A stretch of DNA of 64,000 bases, taken from positions 124,001 to 188,000 of the forward strand of contig JANQJS010000022.1 of NCBI GenBank assembly GCA_028281535.1, written 5' to 3'. Below, piece after piece: positions 8,933 to 17,654 of this stretch. This stretch comes from Sedimentisphaerales bacterium. GTDB lineage: Bacteria; Planctomycetota; Phycisphaerae; Sedimentisphaerales; SM23-30. A model generated the notes under the pieces. It worked only from the letters and a program-made list of their open reading frames with translations, was not told the DNA's origin and made no database searches. Both the position numbers and the translations under genes were made by a program. How positions within the stretch are numbered: the first letter of the stretch is position 1; each line of letters opens with the position of its first letter.

Positions 8933-10933
8933 CTACTTCTCCTGATGCAATTGCCCATGTTCCAAACGATAGACTTTGTCTAATTTATGGGCAAGTTCAT
9001 TTGAATGAGTTACGATGATCATTGCAATGTGCTGTTCTTTGTTTAATTCCATTAAGAGTTGTATTAAACTTTCAGAGGTTGCTTCGTCTAACGATCCAGT
9101 GGGCTCATCTGCCAAGAGCAATTTTGGCTGATTGATCAATGCTCTAACAAAGGCAACACGTTGTCGTTCTCCCCCCGAAAGCTCACCTGGCCTATGATCC
9201 AATCGATGCGAAAGTCCCACTCGTTCTAATAATTCATTAGCTCGTTGTTGACATTCTGGACGTGACTGTTGATTGACCAGCGTTGGTAATAACACATTTT
9301 CCATGACCGTACATTGTGGAAGCAAATGATGCATTTGGAAAACAAAACCGATATCTGAATTTCGAATTGAGGCTTGATTTTTTTGGTCTAACATCCCCAT
9401 ATCTTGACCATCAAATTGGATCTGACCTGATGTTGGATGATCAAGTGCGCCTAATATATTTAATAACGTACTTTTGCCACTGCCGCTTGGCCCAATAATA
9501 GCGAGACTTTCACCTTTCTGAACCGTCAGATTAACATTAGTCAGGACTTGAGGGTTTTCTCCTGCACCTGGTGCTTCATATTGCTTTGAAATTTGTGACA
9601 AGTGAATTAACGCATTATTATGAGCCATAGTGGAATCCTTATGTGACGAGATAACTTGCTGATAAATCTGTTCTAGCTGTTTTCCCATCGTTTGTAAATC
9701 ATAATATTCTTTAATCGCCTTTTGCCCATTTGTGCTCAGTGTCTCGGCTTTAGATTTATCACTTAATACAGATTTCAAAGCATCATGAAGTGAATCAGTA
9801 TTATTGGTTTCAAAAAGCAAGCCTCCTTTTGTCAATTGAATCATTTCAGGAAAAACACCATTATCAGGTTGTACAATCGGAACACCCTGTGCCATGGCTT
9901 CCAGAGCATATAAACCATACGATTCGCCAGTTGTTTCAGGAACAGATAAAACCGTAATGGAATTAAGGAATGCCTGTCTGGATTCTGTACTAAAATCTAC
10001 GATATACTCGACATCATTTTCAACGGCAGCCTCTTTCAATCGTTGTTTATACGATTTATTGTAATTGGCGGCTTGCAGAAATCGATCGCCACAGACTTTT
10101 AATTTCAACGCTTTGAATTGAGGTTCTTTTTTAAGTCTCAAGAAAGCATCTATTAATAAATCAAATCCTTTATAATAGCAGGCCCTTGACAAAAACCCTA
10201 TGGTCAAATCATCTTGATTTTTTGATGCGTTTTGATGTTCCATAGTAGGTAAACCTGGACGGATGGTATGAAGCTGGTTTTCTGCTAACTCTAATCGTTG
10301 CCGCATCACATCTGTGTAATAGTGACTGAAAGCGATAAATCCATTTACGCTCCTGGCTTTATTGACTGCAACCTGCCATGTTTGACTTTTATAAGGTTCA
10401 GGGAAAGCATCAAGATAATCATGCTCATCCTGAAGCATGCAAATGACAGGAATATTTAATGCACTTCGAATTTTGGGTGCCAATCCAACCAAGATGGCAT
10501 TTGAAATGGTCACGAGATCGGCATCATGATGTTGACTTAGCCAGTCTACTAAACGATTTAATTCTTTTACTTGCTGACCCTGCTCTCCCTTAAGTGTTGA
10601 CAACGCAAGTTGAGCAAGATCTTTGGCACGGGTTCGACTTTCAAAACGGGTAATCCATCGCAACAATTTGGGCGAGTCTAACATTTTATCAACCCAGCGA
10701 GGTGTTTTTCGGAAAAATGAATACTTTTGTTGTAAGTAGGTATTCAAGCCCCCATAAAATATTTCATTCTGTTGTTGATTGATGGCCCCCTCTAACTTTG
10801 TTGGCATATATAATGGCACAATAATGACATCATGCCCCAATTCACGCAATACCTGAACGACATGATTATCACGAACACAATTTTCGCAATAATAATTTTC
10901 GACATAACCCGGCATGATATGAATAATACGCAC
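8933..10933 (-). CDS. GT4 glycosyltransferase fused to LolD/MacB-type ABC ATPase
   Basis: One uninterrupted 666-codon frame with two complete enzymes. Residues 1-435 are a GT-B (GT4 family) glycosyltransferase with the donor-site E-x7-E region (PETTGESYGLYALEAMAQG). Residues 436-666 are a complete ABC ATPase of about 231 residues: Walker A GPSGSGKST at 481-489, signature LSGGE at 585-589, Walker B LLLADEP near 605-611, H-loop His643. The GTG start has AGGAGG 4 bp upstream. Inside the frame, Met436 is preceded by AAGGA with 7-bp spacing, so the ATPase may also be made alone. The permease gene follows by 1 bp. Glycosylation and export of one envelope molecule is the obvious inference, not shown. 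Confidence 0.85.
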   Translation of the reverse strand: MRIIHIMPGYVENYYCENCVRDNHVVQVLRELGHDVIIVPLYMPTKLEGAINQQQNEIFYGGLNTYLQQKYSFFRKTPRWVDKMLDSPKLLRWITRFESRTRAKDLAQLALSTLKGEQGQQVKELNRLVDWLSQHHDADLVTISNAILVGLAPKIRSALNIPVICMLQDEHDYLDAFPEPYKSQTWQVAVNKARSVNGFIAFSHYYTDVMRQRLELAENQLHTIRPGLPTMEHQNASKNQDDLTIGFLSRACYYKGFDLLIDAFLRLKKEPQFKALKLKVCGDRFLQAANYNKSYKQRLKEAAVENDVEYIVDFSTESRQAFLNSITVLSVPETTGESYGLYALEAMAQGVPIVQPDNGVFPEMIQLTKGGLLFETNNTDSLHDALKSVLSDKSKAETLSTNGQKAIKEYYDLQTMGKQLEQIYQQVISSHKDSTMAHNNALIHLSQISKQYEAPGAGENPQVLTNVNLTVQKGESLAIIGPSGSGKSTLLNILGALDHPTSGQIQFDGQDMGMLDQKNQASIRNSDIGFVFQMHHLLPQCTVMENVLLPTLVNQQSRPECQQRANELLERVGLSHRLDHRPGELSGGERQRVAFVRALINQPKLLLADEPTGSLDEATSESLIQLLMELNKEQHIAMIIVTHSNELAHKLDKVYRLEHGQLHQEK

Positions 10934-10953
10934 ATGACCTCCTCTAAGTCATT

Positions 10954-12150
10954 TTAACTTTTTGGGCCAAAGGCATAGATGAACCCATCTTCACTTCCAA
11001 TGATAACCACACCTTGCGAAATGGCTGGCGAGGCTTTGATAGGTTGTCCAATTTCATAGGACCATAATAATTCACCACTAACCAGGTCAAGCATGTATAA
11101 ACGACCATCATCAGACCCAACCACGACTTTATCATCACAAATAATGGGTGAACTATCAATTTTACCACGCGTTTTATATTTCCATAGCTCACTACCGTCC
11201 AGTCGATTCAGGCAATAAACAATTCTGTCACGAGCACCAAACACGACACGTTCTCCATCAATTGCAGGCGAGGCGTAAACATCATGCTTTAATTTAAATG
11301 TCCAGACAATCTCCTGGGATTCGATATTAGCACAAATAAATTCTTTTCCATAGTGACCAATATATAGCAAGTCACCCAAAAAAGCTCCGGACCCAGCTAT
11401 GTAACTTCCTACGTCAATTCGTTGGATGGATTTGCCATCTTTGGCAGAAACGACATGGATAAATGAATCACAACCACCAAATACAATTCTCCCACGAGAG
11501 ATCGCAGGTGTACCATTAATAAAATTATCTGTTTGATAGATCCATTTCATCTCACCGGTATCAGATGCGAGACAATGTAATCGGCTATCGTAACTACCAA
11601 TAAGTAAATCTTTGGATTTTCCATCCTCATTTAAAATCCAATTGGCTGCTCCAAGAATTTTATCATCCGTTGAATATTTCCAAACAACCGCACCATCATC
11701 TTTATTAAAGGCATATAAATTTCCATCACTACAACCAACATAGACCTTATCGTCTAACACTAATGGCGTTGATTCAATTTCATCTTCTGTTGTATATAGC
11801 CATTTCTGCTGGCCTGAAACTAAATCTAACGCAACCACATTTCCATTAATACCACCAACATAAACAACCCCATCTGCTATAACTGCTGATGATAAAACCA
11901 AATCACCTATTTCGTACTTCCATTTTAACGTAAGCTGCTGATCTAATTTACCATCCGCTTTGCCTAACAAAGATGGATTGCCACGAAACATAGGCCAATC
12001 ATAATACTTTGGTTTTGGTGGTTCGGTAACAACCTGGGCGGCAGGTTCGGTCTTTTCTTGAGTTGCAGGATCTGTTTTCTTATGACAGCCATAAAAAAAC
12101 AAACACAACGTTAACAAAAGAATAGAAATTATGTTAGATTTCTTTATCAA
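10954..12150 (-). CDS. PQQ-like beta-propeller lipoprotein
   Basis: A 398-residue exported protein. The N-terminal signal ends in a lipobox (FYGC, Cys about 22), then a short Pro/Glu-rich linker, then seven or so repeats of the PQQ-like/BamB-like propeller type (VYVGGINGNVVALDL, VYVGCSDGNLYAF, VVVGSDDGRLYML and others), each with the G-x-L-YALD-G-x-W pattern. It is more likely a binding scaffold than a PQQ enzyme, because no catalytic-domain features are visible. The start is TTG with AGGTGG 7 bp upstream, and the gene overlaps the upstream ligase gene by 17 bp. It lies inside the 22-kb operon just before the GT4-ABC fusion, which hints at an envelope role. Confidence 0.85.
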   Translation of the reverse strand: MIKKSNIISILLLTLCLFFYGCHKKTDPATQEKTEPAAQVVTEPPKPKYYDWPMFRGNPSLLGKADGKLDQQLTLKWKYEIGDLVLSSAVIADGVVYVGGINGNVVALDLVSGQQKWLYTTEDEIESTPLVLDDKVYVGCSDGNLYAFNKDDGAVVWKYSTDDKILGAANWILNEDGKSKDLLIGSYDSRLHCLASDTGEMKWIYQTDNFINGTPAISRGRIVFGGCDSFIHVVSAKDGKSIQRIDVGSYIAGSGAFLGDLLYIGHYGKEFICANIESQEIVWTFKLKHDVYASPAIDGERVVFGARDRIVYCLNRLDGSELWKYKTRGKIDSSPIICDDKVVVGSDDGRLYMLDLVSGELLWSYEIGQPIKASPAISQGVVIIGSEDGFIYAFGPKS

Positions 12151-13432
12151 TTTTAATCCACCTTTTCGCTTTCATTTCGTATCGCGGCAAACTTCCTGAC
12201 GAAACTAATTGAACAGGTATTCTCAATAAAAACGTTTTTTGCAACTTCGCGGCTAACTCATCCACAATCTGTTCAGGTCGATCATGATTCTGATCAATTT
12301 CAACTGAAATTAGTAGTTCAGACATATTTCTATTCTGCTGAAGCTCAACCTGATATTCAACAATGTCTTTGAACTGTCTGACGACAGATTCAATCGCTGC
12401 AGGATATAAATTCACACCACGAACAAAAACCATATCATCTGTTCGGCCAATAATTCCACCTTCAAAGCCCATACGATGCGTTTTGCAACCCAAAGATTGA
12501 TTATCAACCAGTTTGACAATATCTCCAGTTCGATAACGAAAAAGAGGTGATCCTAGACGACCTAATGTCGTTAATACTAATTCACCAGTTTCTCCTACTT
12601 CTACGTTTCTAAGAGATTCTGGTTCAATGACTTCAGCCAAATATTCTGGCTCAATAACTCGTAATACCCCCCTGTTTTCTGGGCACTCGTATGTTACAGG
12701 ACCGACTTCTGTCATGCCATGATGATCATAGACCGTTGCCTGCCAAGCAGTCTCAATTTTTTCACGTGTTGCTGGAATGCTTGCCCCTGGTTCTCCAGCA
12801 ACAATTAATTTCTGGATGGACGTTTTACCAGGATCGATCCCTTCCTGTTGAGCCAGTTCAGCTAAACGCAGGGCATATGTAGGCGTGCAACAAAGTACCG
12901 TTGCTTGATGATCTTGGATCAATTTAAGTCGAGCTGAACTAGTAATGCCACCACCAGTCAAACACAAACACCCCATCTGCATTGCAGATTCAAATGCCAG
13001 CCAAAAACCTATAAACGGCCCAAATGAGAATGGAAATAGTATTCGATCTTTATACGACACGCCACTGGCAATATAGACTTCTTTCCAACAATCAACCATC
13101 CATTGCCAACTTTGTGGCGTATCCAACCATCGCAAGGGTTCCCCCGTTGAACCACTGGTTTGGCAAAAACGACAGTATGCATCTAAATCAAGAAAAGAGG
13201 TTGTACCATAGGGAGGATTCAAAGTCTGATCTTGAATCAAATCCTGCTTGGTTGTAAAAGGCATCTTTGACTTAAACTCATCAAGACTTGCAATTGAAGA
13301 ATCAAGCCCGGCTTGCTTGAGTTTATCGGTGTAAAACCCAGGATGTTCCAGACAAAAGCCGATGAGCTCTCTTAGCTTTTTTAACTGTTGAGCTTCAATC
13401 GCATCTCTTGGGATATCATGGAATGCGGACAT
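12134..13432 (-). CDS. PaaK-like AMP-forming CoA ligase
   Basis: A 432-residue member of the phenylacetate-CoA ligase branch of the ANL superfamily. The phosphate loop TSGSTGEPLRW lies near residue 90, the adenine-binding YDHHGMTEVGP near 235, the YRTGD hinge Asp near 307, and the C-terminal lid domain is present, so the length is normal for the family. It should activate a carboxylic acid, probably aromatic, as acyl-AMP and load CoA. The gene lies 6 bp downstream of the small membrane protein gene and overlaps the propeller lipoprotein gene by 17 bp. It is the second ANL ligase in this operon, so two different acids or two activation steps are likely. The substrate cannot be read from sequence. 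Confidence 0.85.
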   Translation of the reverse strand: MSAFHDIPRDAIEAQQLKKLRELIGFCLEHPGFYTDKLKQAGLDSSIASLDEFKSKMPFTTKQDLIQDQTLNPPYGTTSFLDLDAYCRFCQTSGSTGEPLRWLDTPQSWQWMVDCWKEVYIASGVSYKDRILFPFSFGPFIGFWLAFESAMQMGCLCLTGGGITSSARLKLIQDHQATVLCCTPTYALRLAELAQQEGIDPGKTSIQKLIVAGEPGASIPATREKIETAWQATVYDHHGMTEVGPVTYECPENRGVLRVIEPEYLAEVIEPESLRNVEVGETGELVLTTLGRLGSPLFRYRTGDIVKLVDNQSLGCKTHRMGFEGGIIGRTDDMVFVRGVNLYPAAIESVVRQFKDIVEYQVELQQNRNMSELLISVEIDQNHDRPEQIVDELAAKLQKTFLLRIPVQLVSSGSLPRYEMKAKRWIKIDKEI

Positions 13433-13438
13433 GTCGGA

Positions 13439-13960
13439 CTATTTTTCCTGTTGAATAGTTGCTTCCACAGCGGGTTTTGCTGGCGGTCCACCAGGGCCTG
13501 GTTTAAATTTACTTACCAGGAATCCTCCTGTTGCCGCCATCATAATCCCTAAAATAAATTGCCATTTTAAACTTCCAAATCCACCTTGAGGAGGATGTAA
13601 TGCTAAAGAAACAACGGCATTCACAACAGGTGCACCGGCAAAAATGATACTCATAACTACTGCAGGACTTCCTTTAGCACCAAATGCTAACAACACACCA
13701 AAAGCACCAATCGCACCGACGATTCCAGCCACTAATGACCAGAACATACCACCCCCTGTAAAACCACTCAGGGTTCCATTTTTCATAAGAATAGCTAATG
13801 GAGCAAGAACAGCTGTAATAAAGTAAGCAATTCCAACAAAGAGAAATGCTTTATAGCGACCATCTGGATCCCCCATCTGGACCTGGCCTTTATGAAGAAA
13901 AATACCATAAAGCCCCCATGAGGCTACTGTCAACAGTGCAAATACTAACCATAACGGCAT
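13439..13960 (-). CDS. Small EamA/DMT-like membrane protein
   Basis: A 173-residue protein with about five hydrophobic helices, resembling one half of a drug/metabolite transporter (EamA repeat), followed by a Pro/Gly-rich cytoplasmic tail. The start is the ATG at 13960, because AGGAG lies 5 bp upstream; the longer track ORF begins at an unsupported upstream ATG. Single-repeat members usually act as dimers to export small metabolites. It lies between the thioesterase and PaaK-like genes, so export of the operon product is plausible but unproven. Confidence 0.6.
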   Translation of the reverse strand: MPLWLVFALLTVASWGLYGIFLHKGQVQMGDPDGRYKAFLFVGIAYFITAVLAPLAILMKNGTLSGFTGGGMFWSLVAGIVGAIGAFGVLLAFGAKGSPAVVMSIIFAGAPVVNAVVSLALHPPQGGFGSLKWQFILGIMMAATGGFLVSKFKPGPGGPPAKPAVEATIQQEK

Positions 13961-14008
13961 GATTGCTCCTTTTTGCATTAATTAATAATCCTTAATGTTA
14001 GTTCATAA

Positions 14009-14440
14009 TTAAGCAACATCAATTTTATCCAAGATGTCATCAGGGATTTGAGCTGCCTTAAATTGGCCGTCGGCCTTATTATACGTGACATAAACTAATG
14101 TCAGCAAGCCTTTTGCTACATCTTTTTGTTCATCTTCATCATTCAATTTTGTAAAATGATATTCACACGAAATGGATTTTGAACGAATCTCTTTGATTTG
14201 CATGTGGATTTCAAATTCTTCTTCAAATTTTAATGGAGAAAAATAATCACATTCCGCATGCACTCTGGGCCAACCTGCCGATTGCTTGCCATCATCAACA
14301 TGTACGGACAGTCCAATCGATCGAAAGAATTCATGCTCACAACTTTCCATATATTGGAAAAATTTGGAGAAATGAACAATCCCAGCCATATCTGTATCTG
14401 CAAATTCTACTCGCCGTTTGACGCGATATTCACAGGCCAT
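14009..14440 (-). CDS. Hot-dog acyl-CoA thioesterase, YbgC/4-hydroxybenzoyl-CoA thioesterase family
   Basis: A 143-residue single hot-dog domain. The diagnostic segment DTDMAGIVHFSKFFQYMES carries the catalytic Asp expected at the start of the long helix in the YbgC/4HBT family. GGAG lies 7 bp upstream of the ATG. The enzyme should hydrolyse an acyl-CoA or acyl-carrier thioester in the cytoplasm. Its position between an FAD-dependent halogenase/reductase-like gene and a CoA ligase gene suggests it acts on an intermediate or corrects mis-loading in the same pathway. Membership of the 4-hydroxybenzoyl-CoA thioesterase family does not prove an aromatic substrate. Confidence 0.8.
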   Translation of the reverse strand: MACEYRVKRRVEFADTDMAGIVHFSKFFQYMESCEHEFFRSIGLSVHVDDGKQSAGWPRVHAECDYFSPLKFEEEFEIHMQIKEIRSKSISCEYHFTKLNDEDEQKDVAKGLLTLVYVTYNKADGQFKAAQIPDDILDKIDVA

Positions 14441-14468
14441 AGATTGTCTCCATTTTTATGTAAATTCA

Positions 14469-15740
14469 TTACGGTTGACTTGCAGTATTCGATAACGATT
14501 TGCTGATAGGATAAGGTTCTGGCAACTGGGCAAATTCCCCAATCGCTCCAAACAGCTTATCAAAATCCCGATAAACATCACCAATCAGACAATGGGTAAC
14601 ATCAGATCGTAAATCAGGGTATTTGTCAAATAATTTACGCCAGTTGAAGGTCTCATCATAAAATGAAAATACCAGATTTCTCATGGCACCAATACCGCGA
14701 CAAATCGTCTCGCCATAAGCTTCAAAGTTTTCGCCACGAACATCCTTTTTCTCCAGTGCCATGTGGGCTGCATCTCCAGCCATTTCGCCCCCTTTCAATG
14801 CAAGAAAGACACCCGACGAAAAAACGGGATCTAAAAAGGCAAAGGCATCCCCAGTCAGTATCAAACCATCTGTAGCACAGTACTTAGAGCGGTAAGAAAA
14901 ATCGCCCGTCACTTTAAATTCTTCAATTCTTTCACCAGTGCTTAAATGGTCTTTAATCCATACATTTTTTTCAACTTCTCGTTCGAAAATCGCTTGAAGA
15001 TCTCGTTGCTCGTCTGAATAAAGATAATTTCGATCAGCAACAATACCTACACTTATAATATCATTAGGAAGTGGTATGTACCAGAACCATCCCTTTTCAG
15101 GAACATATGCAACCGTTGTTGCACCTTCATCATACCCTTCATCACGTTTGGCTCCTTTAAAATAGGACCAAATAGCGACTTTATCTAAACGTTTATCACG
15201 AATTCGCCAGTCTTTCTTACAAGCGGTAAAGCCAGTTCGACCACTGGCATCGATTGTAATAGGTGCATGAAATTCGTATTGTCCGCCATGATTATCCGTC
15301 GCTTTTACGCCAGCGATCGCATCATCCTGATTAACAATAAAATCTTCTGCTGTTATTTTCTCAAATATCTGAGCGCCCTTTTCTTCGCTATGACCCAATA
15401 GCATTGAATCAAATTCGCTACGAACCACTTGCCAAGTCATTGAAGCTTCATGTTCAAAATGCTTAAAGAAATAAAACGGCGCAGAGACTTTCCCGTTCAT
15501 ACTAACAAATTGAACAGAATATTTCTTAGTAAAACTGGAGGCTTTCATCTTCTCAATAAAGCCGATACGTTCTAAAGGAAAGTAGCAGAAAGGCAATAAT
15601 GATTCACCGATCGAATAACGAGGAAATGGTTGTTTTTCCAAGACAACAACATCTCTGCCATGATCGGCTAAAACACTTGCGGCCATAGCCCCTGCAGGGC
15701 CACCACCTATAACAACGACATCACTTTGATAAATTTTCAT
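14469..15740 (-). CDS. FAD-dependent oxidoreductase of the halogenase/geranylgeranyl-reductase group
   Basis: A 423-residue flavoprotein. The N-terminal dinucleotide fold reads VVIGGGPAGAMAASVLADHGRDVVVLE, followed by the GESLLP signature near residue 48 and, near 225, GWFWYIPL, which fits the WxWxIP motif of flavin-dependent halogenases. GDAFAFLDPVFSSG near 300 is the second FAD-contact motif. Proteins with this pattern include true halogenases but also hydroxylases and reductases from pigment pathways, so halogenation is only a possibility. The start is the ATG at 15740, which has GAGGTG about 5 bp upstream; the track ORF uses an upstream TTG. It follows the chorismate-lyase-like gene by 8 bp. 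Confidence 0.8.
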   Translation of the reverse strand: MKIYQSDVVVIGGGPAGAMAASVLADHGRDVVVLEKQPFPRYSIGESLLPFCYFPLERIGFIEKMKASSFTKKYSVQFVSMNGKVSAPFYFFKHFEHEASMTWQVVRSEFDSMLLGHSEEKGAQIFEKITAEDFIVNQDDAIAGVKATDNHGGQYEFHAPITIDASGRTGFTACKKDWRIRDKRLDKVAIWSYFKGAKRDEGYDEGATTVAYVPEKGWFWYIPLPNDIISVGIVADRNYLYSDEQRDLQAIFEREVEKNVWIKDHLSTGERIEEFKVTGDFSYRSKYCATDGLILTGDAFAFLDPVFSSGVFLALKGGEMAGDAAHMALEKKDVRGENFEAYGETICRGIGAMRNLVFSFYDETFNWRKLFDKYPDLRSDVTHCLIGDVYRDFDKLFGAIGEFAQLPEPYPISKSLSNTASQP

Positions 15741-15748
15741 AGCACACC

Positions 15749-16336
15749 TCAATGTTCATCTTGCAAATTTGGTAAAATTTCGATGATTTGTGCCAACGGT
15801 TTATTATCCATAGGATCTAATAAAACATTCTGCCTGCCATACAACCAAGAGCCTTCAGGCACTTTCAACAATCCACTTATTTCATGAACTGCTTTGATCC
15901 TGAAAAAGGTTTGTGGCTGACTAACAAATGAAATATTAAATTTCCGGAGAATCGCTCCAAGCGGCACTTTACTATCAAGAATATATGCCTGTGCCTCTTC
16001 AGTAAATTTATCTAAAAATATATGTATCGCACCATACTCCGTAACAACATTTGATTTTTCACCTATCAATAATACGGAACGCGTCAATATTTGGTTTTCT
16101 ATTTTTTTGTCAAGTAACTGCAATTTCAATTCATCAGAAAAATACTTTTCTAATGTTGATGTCATATCATTATCATGAACCAATAACCCCGCATAGGGTT
16201 CTGGTACATTCTCTGGAACAAGTGCTTCAATGTCCAAAACATCAAAAAGGTGTTTAAAATCGTTTAAAAATTCTAAAACAGTTTCTTTGTTCATATTGCG
16301 GTTATGTTTAAATGGTATACTAGGCATATCGTACAT
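15749..16336 (-). CDS. Chorismate lyase-like (DUF98-type) protein
   Basis: A 195-residue cytoplasmic protein. The central part (LLVHDNDMTSTLEKYF, then an ILTRSVLLIG strand, then EYGAIHIFLDKF and KVPLGAILR) matches the order of conserved blocks in the DUF98/chorismate lyase-like family, which shares its fold with UbiC and UTRA domains. If it is an active lyase it would split chorismate into 4-hydroxybenzoate and pyruvate, giving an aromatic acid to the two ligases in the operon. The first ATG overlaps the radical SAM gene by 17 bp, and internal ATGs at 16327 and 16294 are possible starts. Recognition is by pattern only, so activity needs proof. Confidence 0.6.
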   Translation of the reverse strand: MYDMPSIPFKHNRNMNKETVLEFLNDFKHLFDVLDIEALVPENVPEPYAGLLVHDNDMTSTLEKYFSDELKLQLLDKKIENQILTRSVLLIGEKSNVVTEYGAIHIFLDKFTEEAQAYILDSKVPLGAILRKFNISFVSQPQTFFRIKAVHEISGLLKVPEGSWLYGRQNVLLDPMDNKPLAQIIEILPNLQDEH

Positions 16337-17654
16337 TCTTATGCTCGGGCAGGAAAAACGCAGTTAACAACCGATCAACCTGCAATAATCCCAATCGGCT
16401 AAATTGTATTTCTCCATCCTGAATCGACAGGTAGCCATCCTGCTGATATTGCTCAAATATCTCACCAAAACGCTGGATCAGGTTTTGGCCAAATTTTTTC
16501 TCAAAGTATTCAACCGCAACATGGCCTAATTTACACTGCAATACAAATTCACGTATAAACCGCTCATCATCGGTTGGGGTCAATGCACGATAGACAGGCA
16601 ATTCACCTTTCGTCACTCTGGTTAAATAGGTATCTAAATCATGTTCATTTTGAAAATGTGTGCCATTAACATGTGAAAACGAAGCAACACCCAAAGAAAC
16701 AAGATCTGCACCTTCCCAAAGTCGATCACGATATAAAAATTTCACTTTATCAGGATCTTTAACGACCGTGTAAGCACTATTTACAGCATACCCATTCTCT
16801 TGAAATTTATTAAACGCATAATCAACCCAGTCACGCTTGGTTTGCCAATCAGCAACCGGGGCAATATCCTCATGCTTTTCTTTCATTTCCTTGTAGATAG
16901 TTGTATTGTAGGGAATTTCCATCTGATAGACGGTTAAAGCATCCGGCTGCATTTCTAGTGCTTTATCCACACATTCTTTCCAATTTGTTTCTGTTTCACC
17001 CATCATACCAGCAATTAGATCGATATTGATATGATCGAAACCTAATTTTCTCGCAAAATCATAGGCTTTAAAAACCTCTTTAGAACGATGCGCCCGGCCA
17101 TTATATTCTAAAATCTCATCTTTAAAATTTTCCACCCCTAAACTTAGTCGAGTTACACCAATTTCTTTTATAACTTCCAGCTTACTTTCTGTTAACGTCC
17201 CCGGCTCACACTCAAAAGCGACTTCTTTAGCTTGATCCCAAGGCAAATATTCTTTCAAGCGATCTGTTAAAGATTTCAACTGGGTTGTTGACAGGAACGA
17301 AGGCGTGCCGCCCCCAAAATAGATAAACTCAGGCCTTCGCCCATTTACAAAAGGTTTATCAGCATACATCTTCATTTCATTAACCACGCCATCAAGTGTG
17401 GTATTGACTTGCGAAGAATTGACGCCTGTATAAACCCTGAAATAACAAAAATGACAGCGTTTACGACAAAATGGAATATGCACATAGAGTCCCAGTGGCG
17501 TCTGTGGATCACCCTGATGCTCTAAGGCTCGCTGAACATCCACAACGTTATCAGGCGACCAGAAAGAAAAAGGAGGATAATTGGATATAAAATAATTTCC
17601 TACCTGAGTTTTTTCTTGTACAGCCTGGTTATCTGTCTTTGGTATATCAGACAT
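16320..17654 (-). CDS. HemN/HemW-like radical SAM protein
   Basis: A 444-residue radical SAM enzyme of the coproporphyrinogen III oxidase-like group. The cluster motif CRKRCHFCYF (CxxxCxxC) lies near residue 62, FGGGTPS near 115, and the HemN C-terminal domain covers roughly the last 100 residues. It binds a 4Fe-4S cluster and S-adenosylmethionine. Family members include oxygen-independent coproporphyrinogen dehydrogenase, the haem chaperone HemW, cyclopropanases and methyltransferases. Placement in a biosynthetic-looking operon argues for a tailoring role rather than housekeeping haem synthesis. It overlaps the iron alcohol dehydrogenase gene by 8 bp and the next gene by 17 bp, so translational coupling is likely. 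Confidence 0.8.
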   Translation of the reverse strand: MSDIPKTDNQAVQEKTQVGNYFISNYPPFSFWSPDNVVDVQRALEHQGDPQTPLGLYVHIPFCRKRCHFCYFRVYTGVNSSQVNTTLDGVVNEMKMYADKPFVNGRRPEFIYFGGGTPSFLSTTQLKSLTDRLKEYLPWDQAKEVAFECEPGTLTESKLEVIKEIGVTRLSLGVENFKDEILEYNGRAHRSKEVFKAYDFARKLGFDHINIDLIAGMMGETETNWKECVDKALEMQPDALTVYQMEIPYNTTIYKEMKEKHEDIAPVADWQTKRDWVDYAFNKFQENGYAVNSAYTVVKDPDKVKFLYRDRLWEGADLVSLGVASFSHVNGTHFQNEHDLDTYLTRVTKGELPVYRALTPTDDERFIREFVLQCKLGHVAVEYFEKKFGQNLIQRFGEIFEQYQQDGYLSIQDGEIQFSRLGLLQVDRLLTAFFLPEHKNVRYA

